Part shown: one piece after another, positions 29,743 to 40,028 of the stretch
Numbering within the stretch: position 1 is the stretch's first letter
Layout of the letters: each line of letters begins with the position of its first letter
Origin: Promethearchaeota archaeon
GTDB lineage: Archaea > Asgardarchaeota > Lokiarchaeia > Sigyniarchaeales > SOKP01
DNA length: 64,000 nucleotides
NCBI GenBank assembly: GCA_030606485.1
Contig: JAUWGH010000009.1
Coordinates: 1-64,000, forward strand
Direction of reading: 5' to 3'
Notes under the pieces: model-generated
Database searches by the model: none
What the model was told of the DNA's origin: nothing
What the model saw: the letters and a program-made list of their open reading frames with translations, nothing else
Translations under genes and position numbers: made by a program

Positions 29743-31494
29743 ATGGCAAAAGGGAAAAAAGAGAAAAAGAAAAAGAAAGAAGATGAAGGACCCTCAAGTG
29801 CTGGGTTATTTTCAGCTCTTAGTGGAGGGGCAGAAAAAAGAGATATTTCTGACTCAAATACTCTATTTCAAGCCAATATAGCATCTTTCTCAGATTTTAA
29901 AAAAGGAAAAAAGCATGTTGATGCAAAAAGCATTTCTAAAGTTAAACGTGCAACATTTGGCTCTAAAGTTGAAAAAAAAGATAAATTATCTGTTGGAACT
30001 GATTATCAAGAAGTTATTCTTCCAGAGATCCCATGGGGTGAAATGCTTGCAGATATAAGTAATTGGACGCCACTCCCTTTTACGCATGGGATCGAGATGG
30101 AGCTTATAATCTGTGATGATGATGGGAATTATCCTCCTGGTGATGAAATGGTTTTTAGAATGAAAGAAATTGTTAAAGAATCTATAAAAATAATGAATGA
30201 AATTATCTATGAGGGGCGAGAGGATTTTTTACCAATGCCTGATTATATTCGAGGGAAAATCATGCAAGCTCCCTTTGGAAAGGATGATATCGAAAAAGGG
30301 CATGTAATGAATATTTCATATAATCTTCAAGGAACCGAATTAAATATTGATAGTTTTGGAAGAGATGGAAATGTCACTGCCATTACTTATATTTTAGAAT
30401 TAGTCACTCCCCCCTGTGAATACGTCGAAGAATTAGCTTATTGGTCCTCAACATTATTTTTATTGGCAAAAAAAACACTTCCCAGAGATTTGCATATAGT
30501 AGCTTCTGCCATAAATCCTACATCAAAAGAATATCAGAGAGGTTTATCGCAAGCAGATCATCATCATTTAGGTGATTTTAGTTCCGAATTAGAAAAAATG
30601 CAAATTTATTGTATGATAAGAAATTTCATACCTCATCTTATTGCATTATCAACTAATTCCCCTATTATGAATAATAGGCCTACAGATGTTATCAAAATAA
30701 TCAATAATAGAATAACTGCTCCTAACTGTGTTCGTTCTTTAAGATTAAAATATAATTTAACTATGTTGTCCAGTAACGATCCCAATTTTTTTATGCCTTA
30801 TCTTAGTGAAGGTGGTGAAAAAGGGCTTAATTACTTTTTACAAGTAGTTAATAAAGCTAGTAGAGAAGATGGACGATTTCAAGATATTTTTCCATTTACT
30901 GATTGGGGAACTATTGAAATAAGAGCAATGGATGCACAGATTTCAATTTGTAGAAGAATTGGATTAGGATTACTTGTTCAAGCACTATGTTATAAAGCTA
31001 GAAAATTATATCAAAACAAACAATGGGTTCCAGATGCAGGTTCTGAAACACTTGCCTTTAATCGTGCGAGCGTAATTAACAGAGGGTTAATCGCCCTATT
31101 TAAACCAATAAATCTAACAAAGGAAACACTAGTAGAATATGATCCTGAATTTGCTGAAGCATATCTTGGACCTGATGATAATCCTAATCGCTATATGTTT
31201 CAAGCAGTTCAAAGGATGTTCATATATCTTAAACCGGAATTGAAAGAATTGGGTTTTTTATATTCTCCTTTTTTAAAGCCACTCTTACAATCAGTTTTTG
31301 GAAATGTTTCATATGCTGAACCCCCAATAACTGAAGCAGAATATCAATTAAGTCTTTTTCAGTATAAAATAGATAATGACCAATTTCCAGATGTTCTTGA
31401 AGATTTAATCTATTTTACTATTGAATATTGTCAAGATCCCTTAAATCAGCCTTTAACGGGAACTTTAATTCTACCGAAAGAAATGAGAGAATAA
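29743..31494 (+). CDS. Glutamate-cysteine ligase-like (GCS2 / carboxylate-amine ligase family)
   Basis: THGIEMELIICDDDG, LELVTPPCEYVEEL, HIVASAINPT, GTIEIRAMDAQ; Lys-rich N-terminal tail. Confidence 0.7.
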   Translation: MAKGKKEKKKKKEDEGPSSAGLFSALSGGAEKRDISDSNTLFQANIASFSDFKKGKKHVDAKSISKVKRATFGSKVEKKDKLSVGTDYQEVILPEIPWGEMLADISNWTPLPFTHGIEMELIICDDDGNYPPGDEMVFRMKEIVKESIKIMNEIIYEGREDFLPMPDYIRGKIMQAPFGKDDIEKGHVMNISYNLQGTELNIDSFGRDGNVTAITYILELVTPPCEYVEELAYWSSTLFLLAKKTLPRDLHIVASAINPTSKEYQRGLSQADHHHLGDFSSELEKMQIYCMIRNFIPHLIALSTNSPIMNNRPTDVIKIINNRITAPNCVRSLRLKYNLTMLSSNDPNFFMPYLSEGGEKGLNYFLQVVNKASREDGRFQDIFPFTDWGTIEIRAMDAQISICRRIGLGLLVQALCYKARKLYQNKQWVPDAGSETLAFNRASVINRGLIALFKPINLTKETLVEYDPEFAEAYLGPDDNPNRYMFQAVQRMFIYLKPELKELGFLYSPFLKPLLQSVFGNVSYAEPPITEAEYQLSLFQYKIDNDQFPDVLEDLIYFTIEYCQDPLNQPLTGTLILPKEMRE

Positions 31495-31513
31495 ATATTA
31501 GGTATCTTTAAAA

Positions 31514-33073
31514 ATGTTAACTGTTAAAATTGAAAGCACAAAAAGAACACATATAAAAAATTTATTTGTTATAGATGCACATTCACACATTGGCGAAGAT
31601 GTAGATGGAGCCACAATGATGAATCCTCTTGCTCCTGGTTCTGGAACTTTTGATTTCTGGGCAAATGTACAAGCAAAATTAATTGAAGAATGGAATAAAA
31701 CAGGAGAAAAAACTTTCCAAACTATATTAGACGGTGAATCAGTTAAATTAACTTTCGATTTTGAACCTATACCTTTTATTAAAAAAACTTTTGAAAATTT
31801 ACAAACGTTAAATGGAAATTTTTCGGATATTAAAGAAAAAATAAGATATGCTACATTTATTGACCAAGCTGTAGTTTTTCCCTTTCAGGATACTTTTAGA
31901 AATAAGCGACCAGAAGCCATGTATCGCGCAAGTAATATTAATACATCAAGATTCACAACACGTTTTCCATTTTCATTTAAATTGATTGGATATTGTCGTG
32001 TTAACCCAATGGAAGGTGATAAAGCGGTAAATGAAGTTAAATATGGTAATGAAGTTTTAGGTCTAAGAGGGTTAAAACTGCATCCTCGATCTGAAGGCTA
32101 TATTGATCATGTAAATACACAAAAAACGATTAATGTCTTAATTGAGGCCGCAAAACATTCGATGCCTACTCTTTTTGATACTAGAGGAAGGCAAACTATC
32201 CTAGATATACGAGATCTTGTAACTAACACGCGTAATATAATACAAAAATCACATCCAGAACTATTATCCCATCTTAAAGTCATAATAGGTCATTGTGCCC
32301 AAGGGAACGTTGATGATTATGAAGTCTATGACGCAATAATACAACCAAATACAGTTGGAGAATTATCAATGCTTCATGGTTCAGGAGCAGGAAATTTCTT
32401 TAAAAGTTTTAGAAATTGGTATATAAAAAATAATAAAGAAAAAATCACTAGAAAAAAATGGTCTGAATTTTTGCTTTATGGCTCTGATTATCCATATTTT
32501 GGGGATGTCCACGCTGAGAAGTTAATAATTTATATTATCAATAAACAATTTTTTGATTCTGGTGGAACCTTAAAGGATGTCGAAAATATTTTAGGATTGA
32601 ACCTTATTAAACTTCTACCAGAATATAATTTACCTCAAATAGAGAAAAATAATGTAATGGTTAAATCGACTCTTATACCAAATATCCAATTGGGCCAAGT
32701 TAAACCTCAAGATAATATACCGTTAAACATTGGCACAAAAATAATCGCCAAACTATTATCTGATAACACAATTGACATCTCTAAGCTATGTTTCCAATTT
32801 AAAGAATCTTATGAAAATTTTAATAATGAAGTACTATTGAAAACGGTTTCTAAAACATCACCAAATAAAACAACCAATTTATTGTTCATGAATTTACTTC
32901 AAAATCAACTTGCAATCCTCACTCCTCTTAAAAAGGATGTAAAATGGAATAAATTTGGATATAAATACTTCAATATTGAAGATCATGAGCTTTTTAATTC
33001 AGTCCTTAGCAATAGCTATCCCACTAACGACATTAACCAAGCAACACATATAATCTCTCAAATATTTCAATAA
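31514..33073 (+). CDS. Amidohydrolase family protein (TIM-barrel) with extra C-terminal domain
   Basis: FVIDAHSHIGED, LRGLKLHPRSEGY, VIIGHCAQG, LLYGSDYPYFG. Confidence 0.75.
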   Translation: MLTVKIESTKRTHIKNLFVIDAHSHIGEDVDGATMMNPLAPGSGTFDFWANVQAKLIEEWNKTGEKTFQTILDGESVKLTFDFEPIPFIKKTFENLQTLNGNFSDIKEKIRYATFIDQAVVFPFQDTFRNKRPEAMYRASNINTSRFTTRFPFSFKLIGYCRVNPMEGDKAVNEVKYGNEVLGLRGLKLHPRSEGYIDHVNTQKTINVLIEAAKHSMPTLFDTRGRQTILDIRDLVTNTRNIIQKSHPELLSHLKVIIGHCAQGNVDDYEVYDAIIQPNTVGELSMLHGSGAGNFFKSFRNWYIKNNKEKITRKKWSEFLLYGSDYPYFGDVHAEKLIIYIINKQFFDSGGTLKDVENILGLNLIKLLPEYNLPQIEKNNVMVKSTLIPNIQLGQVKPQDNIPLNIGTKIIAKLLSDNTIDISKLCFQFKESYENFNNEVLLKTVSKTSPNKTTNLLFMNLLQNQLAILTPLKKDVKWNKFGYKYFNIEDHELFNSVLSNSYPTNDINQATHIISQIFQ

Positions 33074-33202
33074 TGCATTTAGAATTTATAAACAGTTAAA
33101 GATTTTGAATTTGAGAATTTAAAATACTATATATTTTCAAATTACTTATTTGGTTTAAATCTTACAAAGAAAATAAGAGATAAAACCGAGATTTACACTT
33201 AC

Positions 33203-34231
33203 CTATTCTTTTTTTAATTCTTTTAATTTTTTTTCCTTATCCTTATCAATAAAGGTTTTTTGAAGAAATTCTTCTTTAATTTGTTCAATTTCTTTAGATT
33301 TTTCCAGTTGAGCTTTTAATTGTAAAATTTTCTCCTTCTCTTTTATGAAGAATTCTAAATATTTTTTTTGTTTATCTTTTAGCTCTTTAATTAATTGATT
33401 AATCTTAGGAATTTCAGTATCCCAATTGATTTCTTTAAATTTTTCAATTGCATGTTGATATTTTTCCAAAGCTTCATTAAATTGGTTTTTTTCTTCGAGA
33501 TTAGATGCTTCACCTAATAAATCGTATGCTTCTGAACTTAATTTTTCTTCTTTTTTCTTTTGTTGCTGAAAAATATCAAATTTATGCTTCTTCATTTCTG
33601 CGGACATTTTTCGGAAATCTTGACGTTGCATGAGAAATTCTTTCTCTTTTTCTATTATCTCTTGTCTCATCCTTTCTTCTTTCATTTTAGCTTCCCATTG
33701 TCTTAAAATGACCTCTTTTTTTTCATTTAATTCCTTAATCAATATATGAATTTTTGGAATTTCAGTTAACCAATTGATTTCTTTAAATTTTTCTATTGCT
33801 AACATATATTTCTCCAGAGACTGATCAAATTGATTGGATTGGACTAAAATTGACCCTTTTTCTAAGAGATTATATGCTTCTGCACTTATCGCTTCTTCTT
33901 TTTTTCGTTTTCTCTCAAACTCAGCCAATTGTTCTTCTTTTGTTAAAATTACTTTTTCAATAACTTCACTTTCTTGTTCTACTTTTTGAAGATATTGTTC
34001 CTGCTTATTGCTTGCTTCATCCAATAGTTTTTCAACCTTTTCAACCTCATTTTCAAAACCACCAATATTCTTCATTAATTTAATTGCATTTTTATAATAG
34101 TTGATACCTTCAATGAATCTATTTAAATCAACTAATTGAATCCCCTTTTTAATTAATATGAACAATTGCTCTAAGGTGTTATCCTCAGACCTTTCAGAAT
34201 TATTATTATTAAAATCTTTAGAATTTTTCAA
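33203..34231 (-). CDS. Coiled-coil protein with three TPR-like repeats
   Basis: Repeated AYxLLxxxxxLxxxNQFxxxLEKYxxAIEKFKEINWxTEIPKIxxLIKEL module. Confidence 0.65.
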   Translation of the reverse strand: MKNSKDFNNNNSERSEDNTLEQLFILIKKGIQLVDLNRFIEGINYYKNAIKLMKNIGGFENEVEKVEKLLDEASNKQEQYLQKVEQESEVIEKVILTKEEQLAEFERKRKKEEAISAEAYNLLEKGSILVQSNQFDQSLEKYMLAIEKFKEINWLTEIPKIHILIKELNEKKEVILRQWEAKMKEERMRQEIIEKEKEFLMQRQDFRKMSAEMKKHKFDIFQQQKKKEEKLSSEAYDLLGEASNLEEKNQFNEALEKYQHAIEKFKEINWDTEIPKINQLIKELKDKQKKYLEFFIKEKEKILQLKAQLEKSKEIEQIKEEFLQKTFIDKDKEKKLKELKKE

Positions 34232-34701
34232 TAAAATTCACTATCTTTTTACAATTTCATTTTGTCCATCTTAAATTATCAGTAATTGACCTTTAACCGA
34301 CAATAATAATATATATGTATTACTTTTATACCTCTAAATTAAATTTGGAAAAAGAATCTAGTTATATATGTGAGCAAACACGATAACTATTTACGGAATA
34401 ATCCGTTATTTTCTTTTTCACAATTAAATATAACTAGGTTTCTTAATAAAAATGTTATGGTTCCGATCATAAACTCTATTTGTAAGCCTCTTTAAAACCA
34501 AAAACAGTATAAATTAGCCGAATATCCAATTACGATACTTTTCAATGCTTTATGTGGTTTTAGATAAAATTAAAGGGTTAAAATCTTTGAAAGAAAATTA
34601 AATTGAAATGGAACTAAAAATTTTTTATGCTATAATTAACATTTAAACATAATTTCCTTTATATCTATTTTAAGATAAAAATTGAAAAAATAGAAAAAGA
34701 C

Positions 34702-35160
34702 TTATTCTGGAGTAATTTCATCCAAATCTGATAAATCCAACCCAGAATCCATCTCAGAGGGCATCTCTGCTAAGAATTCATCTAGTAGTTCTTTTAGCTC
34801 TTCCCCACTACGTTTTAAAATTAGCCTAATTAGACCAAGATTTACTTCTGGATCCGATATTAAAGTTAGAACCCCACGCCCACAGGAGCTCGCAAATATT
34901 TTACCATTAGCGAATTCGGAAGTGACAATTTCTAAAAGCCCTAATTCAAGGTTCTTACCTTGTTCCTCAGAAGCACAAAATACTGCACTCGCAATAGCAC
35001 CGATACCGTCAACATCGGTGGGGAAATACGAGAATTTTGATACACTGGCGATTGTTAAGCCCGTTCTATCGACTAGAATAACTTTTTTAATTCCACTTTC
35101 AGATTTAATTATTTTACTAAGGATTTTATCAAAACTTTTTGTATCAAGAGAAATTTGAAT
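34702..35160 (-). CDS. Roadblock/LC7 domain protein, apparent ATT start
   Basis: Open minus frame absent from the track: (M)QISLDTKSFDKILSKIIKSESGIKKVILVDRTGLTIASVSKFSYFPTDVDGIGAIASAVFCASEEQGKNLELGLLEIVTSEFANGKIFASSCGRGVLTLISDPEVNLGLIRLILKRSGEELKELLDEFL..ITPE*. Confidence 0.78.
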   Translation of the reverse strand: MQISLDTKSFDKILSKIIKSESGIKKVILVDRTGLTIASVSKFSYFPTDVDGIGAIASAVFCASEEQGKNLELGLLEIVTSEFANGKIFASSCGRGVLTLISDPEVNLGLIRLILKRSGEELKELLDEFLAEMPSEMDSGLDLSDLDEITPE

Positions 35161-35438
35161 ACATCTCCGAGATTTATTTCATTAATTAAAACTTAAGGAA
35201 ATTTTCTTAATAATATAAAGGCAATTTATTATATAAAAATTTATTCTTATAAATGATTGAGATTTTCGCTATATTACTCCTTATAGTATAATTAGGGTTT
35301 GAAAAATATTATATTGTCTTATGAAATGTATTTATTTTTAAAAATTCATTAATTTTTTCTCAATTTGGTCCTTGAAAAATAAATATTCTAACTATTTACT
35401 ATAATGAAATTAATTGTATTGTATAAATGATATTAAAT

Positions 35439-36629
35439 CTATAGATAATCATTTTTGACACGCGTAAATATTGTGAGTATAATTATTGAGATTCCGATTA
35501 TTATAAAAAACGCGTAAATGTTCCACATTACTATAATTCCAATAAAAGGATAAATAATTGCTTGGATAAGACTTCCAAACATATTCACAGTGCTAAGAAT
35601 AGTTGCCCGATTTTCAGATTCAACTTGACTGTTAATTCCATTTACGTATAATAAGTATCTAGGATAACCAAATGCTACAATAATCAAAATAATTACAATG
35701 CCTAATAATACATTGGTGGTTAATCCTAAAAAGATATATGAGAAGCCAGTTATTAAATTAAACAAAATTAAAAGTCTGATTTTACTTTTAAACCATTTTC
35801 CAAACTTTGGTAATAAATTAATGAAAATTACATTAACAATATTCATCATAGAAGAAATAATACCAAAAAATAAAATATGAACATTAATTTCTTGTAGATA
35901 AGGCTGATAAGTCCAAAATAAGAGAAATATTAACACATTTATGAGTAATCTGTCAAAACATAGAATTCTTAATATTTTATTTTTTTTAAGTTCTTTAAAA
36001 CCATCCTTTATTATATTCAAATACCTTTCTGATTTGTATTCTTCTTTATAGATGGGTTCTTTGAATGTTAATGACGCAATAAACGCTCCCATATAAACAA
36101 ATGCTAAACACGTCATAGCAAATTGTAATGAAATAAATACTGCAATAATTGACCCAATTGGAGCAGAAAGGGTTAATGCAATCAAATTCATTGTTCGATT
36201 TCTTGCTAAAATTTTTGGTAATTTGTCTTCTTTTCCCAACTTTTTCAATGTATTATATAAAAAAGCTTCTTCAGTGCCTGACATTAATGCTAAACCAAGA
36301 CCCCAAAAAGTCTCTGCAAAAATAAATAATAGAAAATTTGGAATAATACTATATAGAATCGCTGCAAATGCTATGGAAAGTGCAGATAACGATAACGCAG
36401 GTTTTCTCCCAATGAAATCAGCAATGGCTCCTGATGGAATTTCAAGAAGAAAAATTACGAATGTAAAATAACTTTGCAATAACATTATCTCAAAAAATGT
36501 AAGTTGACCCCAATCAGTCATATATGGGATATATATGCCCCTAACTGTATGTATCCCTAAAATTAAATTGAATATATATGATTTACGTATATTTGCTTTA
36601 TATTTTTCATTATTTACTTCTAATTGCAT
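35439..36629 (-). CDS. MFS transporter
   Basis: About 11-12 TM segments; EIPSGAIADFIGRKPALSLS MFS loop motif. Confidence 0.82.
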   Translation of the reverse strand: MQLEVNNEKYKANIRKSYIFNLILGIHTVRGIYIPYMTDWGQLTFFEIMLLQSYFTFVIFLLEIPSGAIADFIGRKPALSLSALSIAFAAILYSIIPNFLLFIFAETFWGLGLALMSGTEEAFLYNTLKKLGKEDKLPKILARNRTMNLIALTLSAPIGSIIAVFISLQFAMTCLAFVYMGAFIASLTFKEPIYKEEYKSERYLNIIKDGFKELKKNKILRILCFDRLLINVLIFLLFWTYQPYLQEINVHILFFGIISSMMNIVNVIFINLLPKFGKWFKSKIRLLILFNLITGFSYIFLGLTTNVLLGIVIILIIVAFGYPRYLLYVNGINSQVESENRATILSTVNMFGSLIQAIIYPFIGIIVMWNIYAFFIIIGISIIILTIFTRVKNDYL

Positions 36630-36762
36630 TTTATTACCATTTAATCATACATAAAAATTAAATAAAATTTTTCATTTTTTTTTATAAGAAATAAACTTCT
36701 CGTAATTAAATTAATTATTTACGCTTTATTAGTTTTAATTAACATTCTTAAAATGAAATTAG

Positions 36763-36975
36763 TTGAAAACCTTTATGAAAGATCAAAAAGAAAAATTAAA
36801 AAAGTATATACAATATTGGAACGACCATAATTCTTCACATTTGGAAAAATTAAATATTCGAATTGAAATGGCAATTGAATTGGGTTTGAATGAAGTGGCT
36901 GAAAAAATGAAAGAAGCGGTTGAATTTATGAATAAGGCTAATGAAATGCTATTAGAAGCGTTTAAAATGGTATAA
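36763..36975 (+). CDS. Small helical hypothetical protein
   Basis: 70-aa ORF with amphipathic helix pattern. Confidence 0.5.
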   Translation: MKTFMKDQKEKLKKYIQYWNDHNSSHLEKLNIRIEMAIELGLNEVAEKMKEAVEFMNKANEMLLEAFKMV

Positions 36976-37110
36976 TATTGTAAAAATATTTAGTATTAAT
37001 GTCTATAATATAAATGGTTTAAGATTCTTTAAGATAGAGATAAAATATTTATTAAGATTAAACAATTTATAATAATAGCATTGGAATAGGAAAATATTAT
37101 AAAAAAAGAT

Positions 37111-37207
37111 GCCTCAGTTGCTTAGCCGGTAGAGCGTTGCCTTGGTATCAAATCCGCAGGTTTAAACAGAAAGGCAAAGGTCGCGGGTCCGATTCCCGCC
37201 TGAGGCT
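37111..37207 (+). tRNA. tRNA-Thr (GGT) with predicted 24-nt intron at 37/38 (37148..37171)
   Basis: GCCTCAG/CTGAGGC acceptor, D arm GCTTAGCCGGTAGAGC, anticodon stem TTGCC/GGCAA with TTGGTA|intron|A, T arm GCGGGTCCGATTCCCGC. Confidence 0.88.
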
Positions 37208-37221
37208 CAATATTCGAGGAA

Positions 37222-37359
37222 GTCGGTGTGGCTAAGCTTGGTTAGTAAAGCGCTAAAAAGCGTTAGCGCCAACAAGCGCCAGACTCATAATCTCTTATAA
37301 AGAATTGGGTCAGAAAATAAGACATCTGGAGATCGCGGGCTCGAATCCCGCCACCGACA
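37222..37359 (+). tRNA. tRNA-Met (CAT; tRNA-Ile2 not excluded) with two predicted introns (about 37253..37278 and 37290..37323)
   Basis: GTCGGTG/CACCGAC acceptor, mature arm CCAGA CTCATAA TCTGG after removing both inserts, T arm GCGGGCTCGAATCCCGC. Confidence 0.82.
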
Positions 37360-37428
37360 CTTTTTTTATATTATTCTACATATCCTCAAACATTAACTTT
37401 TAATAATCGGTAATCAATATTTTTTGAT

Positions 37429-38991
37429 ATGGATAATCTAAATAAAATCTCCTTTTTGAATAAGATTTCCAGTTCCCAAATGGCTTCAGAGGATAATAAT
37501 TCTGAATGGTTAGGTATTCCCAAGAATTTATTAATGGAATGTGCAGGTTATTCATTCACTCAAAAGATTATTAAACATTATAATTTGAAGCCATATCAAC
37601 GAGTTGTTATATTTTCTGGCCTTGGTAATAATGGTGGTGATAGTTTTGTAATTGCTCGTCATTTATCGAGTATGAAAATATATGTCGATTTAATTTTAGT
37701 GGGATTACCTGAGAAAATAAGAACGGAGGAATCGCGATTAAATTGGAATATTATTCAAAATTTAAGTTTAACTATTCAAATTAGAATTATAAAAGATTCA
37801 TCTGAATTTAAAAAACTTCAAGTAGAATTAAATAAAATTAAAATTGACTTAATAATTGATGGACTGCTAGGAACTGGCATTAAAGGAAAGATACGAGAAC
37901 CAATATCTTCTGCTATTGATATAATTAATGATTTTCAACCTCAAGGAAAAAGAATAGCCTCTATTGACGTTCCCTCTGGAATGAATCCAGATACTGGAAA
38001 TATTTTAGATAAAGCAGTTAAAGCTGATTTTGTTGTGACCTTCCATAAATTAAAAAAAGGGCTGAATGAAAACACAGAATATGTAAAAAAAGTTGAAGTA
38101 AGTCCAATTGGAATACCGCTTGAGGCAAATCTTTTCGTTGGTAAGGGCGACTTGATACCAACAGTTAAAATTCACCCCGAATCTTCGCATAAAGGCGAAA
38201 ATGGAAAAGTATTAGTAATTGGAGGAAGTAAAGAATATTCTGGGGCACCCGCATTAGCATCTTTAGCAGCAATTAAAATGGGAGTTGATTTAGTAAGAAC
38301 TTTTGTACCAGGTTCAATTTCTGAAATTGTAAAAAAATATTCCCCTAATTTGATCGTAAATTACGGGAGTGGAGATTATATTTCTATTGAACATTTATCT
38401 TCTCTAAAAGAATTGATTGAATGGGCTGATGTAATTTTATTAGGACCAGGAATGGGAATTAATGGTATTACTCAAGAAGCGGTTTTAAAAATATTAACAT
38501 TTTTAGCCGATATAAATAAATCTTGTGTTATTGATGCAGATGCATTAAAATTAATTAAAAATAACCTTGAATTAATACAACATTCTAATATAATATTAAC
38601 ACCGCATGAAGGAGAATTAAAAATAATGACTGGAATATCTCTACCACCTATGAAAAATCTAATTGAAAGGTTAGAGAATGTCTCAAGAGTCGCAAAAAGA
38701 TATGGAGCGACATTTTTAGTTAAAGGGAAATATGATCTAATATCTAACGGTATTGAGAGAAAAATTAATCAAACAGGATGTTCCCAAATGACCGTAGGTG
38801 GAACTGGTGATGTCCTTGCAGGATTGTGTGCCGCATTTATGTCTGTAAATAATAGCGCTTTCAACTCAGCATGTTCAGCGGCTTTTTTAAATGGATTAGC
38901 TGGAGAATTGTGTTTAGAGGAAGTTGGAGATTTTTTCACATCCCTCGATATGATAAATAAGATTCCAGCAACTCTAAAAAAATTATTATAA
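37429..38991 (+). CDS. nnr: Bifunctional NAD(P)H-hydrate epimerase/dehydratase
   Basis: GLGNNGGDSFVIARHL, LLGTGIKG, PSGMNPDTG; second domain LGPGMGI, VIDADALKL, LTPHEGEL, GGTGDVLAG. Confidence 0.92.
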   Translation: MDNLNKISFLNKISSSQMASEDNNSEWLGIPKNLLMECAGYSFTQKIIKHYNLKPYQRVVIFSGLGNNGGDSFVIARHLSSMKIYVDLILVGLPEKIRTEESRLNWNIIQNLSLTIQIRIIKDSSEFKKLQVELNKIKIDLIIDGLLGTGIKGKIREPISSAIDIINDFQPQGKRIASIDVPSGMNPDTGNILDKAVKADFVVTFHKLKKGLNENTEYVKKVEVSPIGIPLEANLFVGKGDLIPTVKIHPESSHKGENGKVLVIGGSKEYSGAPALASLAAIKMGVDLVRTFVPGSISEIVKKYSPNLIVNYGSGDYISIEHLSSLKELIEWADVILLGPGMGINGITQEAVLKILTFLADINKSCVIDADALKLIKNNLELIQHSNIILTPHEGELKIMTGISLPPMKNLIERLENVSRVAKRYGATFLVKGKYDLISNGIERKINQTGCSQMTVGGTGDVLAGLCAAFMSVNNSAFNSACSAAFLNGLAGELCLEEVGDFFTSLDMINKIPATLKKLL

Positions 38992-39109
38992 GATTCATTA
39001 ATCTCCAATCTTTTTGGTACATAAAATTTTATATATTTTTAAATTATTATAATAAATAGTAAAGAATAAAAAAATAAACATTATAAGTATAATAAGGGAT
39101 GGGGTTAAA

Positions 39110-39931
39110 ATGGTACAAGTCTTTAAAATTTTAGATACTGGGGAAACTGAAGAAATTAAAGATACTGGGAGTCCAATTAAGGATATTCTAGACAGTTCTG
39201 AAGTATTTATTATAATCAGCGAACATCGTGATAAAACAATTTGGTTATGGAAAGGTGCAAAATCATCGGTCAGAAGAAAATTTATAGGAGCCCAGAAGTC
39301 GCAGGACATTCGAGGACAAGTTGGAATGCAATATTCAGTGTTTCCCGTAGACCAAGGCGAGGAAAAACCCGATATCATAAAAGCTATTGGCGGCAATCCT
39401 AGTGAAGGATTTGCGAGAGAAATTAAAGATGATAGTGATGGAATAGAGACTCATCCTTTAAGGCAAAAACAAATTTTTGAACCACCAAGACCAGCAGAAG
39501 GGATGAAAATCGGACCGTCACCTCAGGCTCAAGCTGGAATAGGACCTTTATATACTGGAGAGGAATCCATGTCTCGATATTTAGAACCAACTACTGTTGA
39601 TTTTAAATTTGTGATGCAAAAATTAGAAGAAATTGCTACTCCAGAAGGGTTCGAACGAGAATTGATAATTATTGGCTCCCAAACCTTTGCAGTTATCGAA
39701 AAAGTTCAAACATTTTTGGGCAGAAAACAAGTTGAGAAGGTTATAGAGCGTATTAGTTCAATCCCCGAAGGTGTTTTTTTTGCTGAAGGTTATACGCCTC
39801 GAATTTTATCAGAAAATGGAAAAGTATTGGCCATAGAATTTTTAAAAAAATCAAATAGTAATGAAAATAATAGTCCTAATAAAAAGAACATCTTGAAAAA
39901 TCAAATAAAGCAACAATTAGGTTCATCTTAA
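39110..39931 (+). CDS. Gelsolin-like domain protein
   Basis: LDSSEVFIIISEHRDKTIWLWKGAKSSVRRKFIGAQKSQDIRGQVG; the end of the protein has a second region QTFAVIEKVQTFLGRKQVEKVIERISSIPEGVFFAEGYTPRIL. Confidence 0.72.
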   Translation: MVQVFKILDTGETEEIKDTGSPIKDILDSSEVFIIISEHRDKTIWLWKGAKSSVRRKFIGAQKSQDIRGQVGMQYSVFPVDQGEEKPDIIKAIGGNPSEGFAREIKDDSDGIETHPLRQKQIFEPPRPAEGMKIGPSPQAQAGIGPLYTGEESMSRYLEPTTVDFKFVMQKLEEIATPEGFERELIIIGSQTFAVIEKVQTFLGRKQVEKVIERISSIPEGVFFAEGYTPRILSENGKVLAIEFLKKSNSNENNSPNKKNILKNQIKQQLGSS

Positions 39932-40028
39932 TAACAGGAATTAAAATAAAAGATATTTACAAAAAAATATTAAGTCATTTTAATTAATATTTCATAAAAT
40001 TAATTAAATTTCAAAATAAAATCTAATA

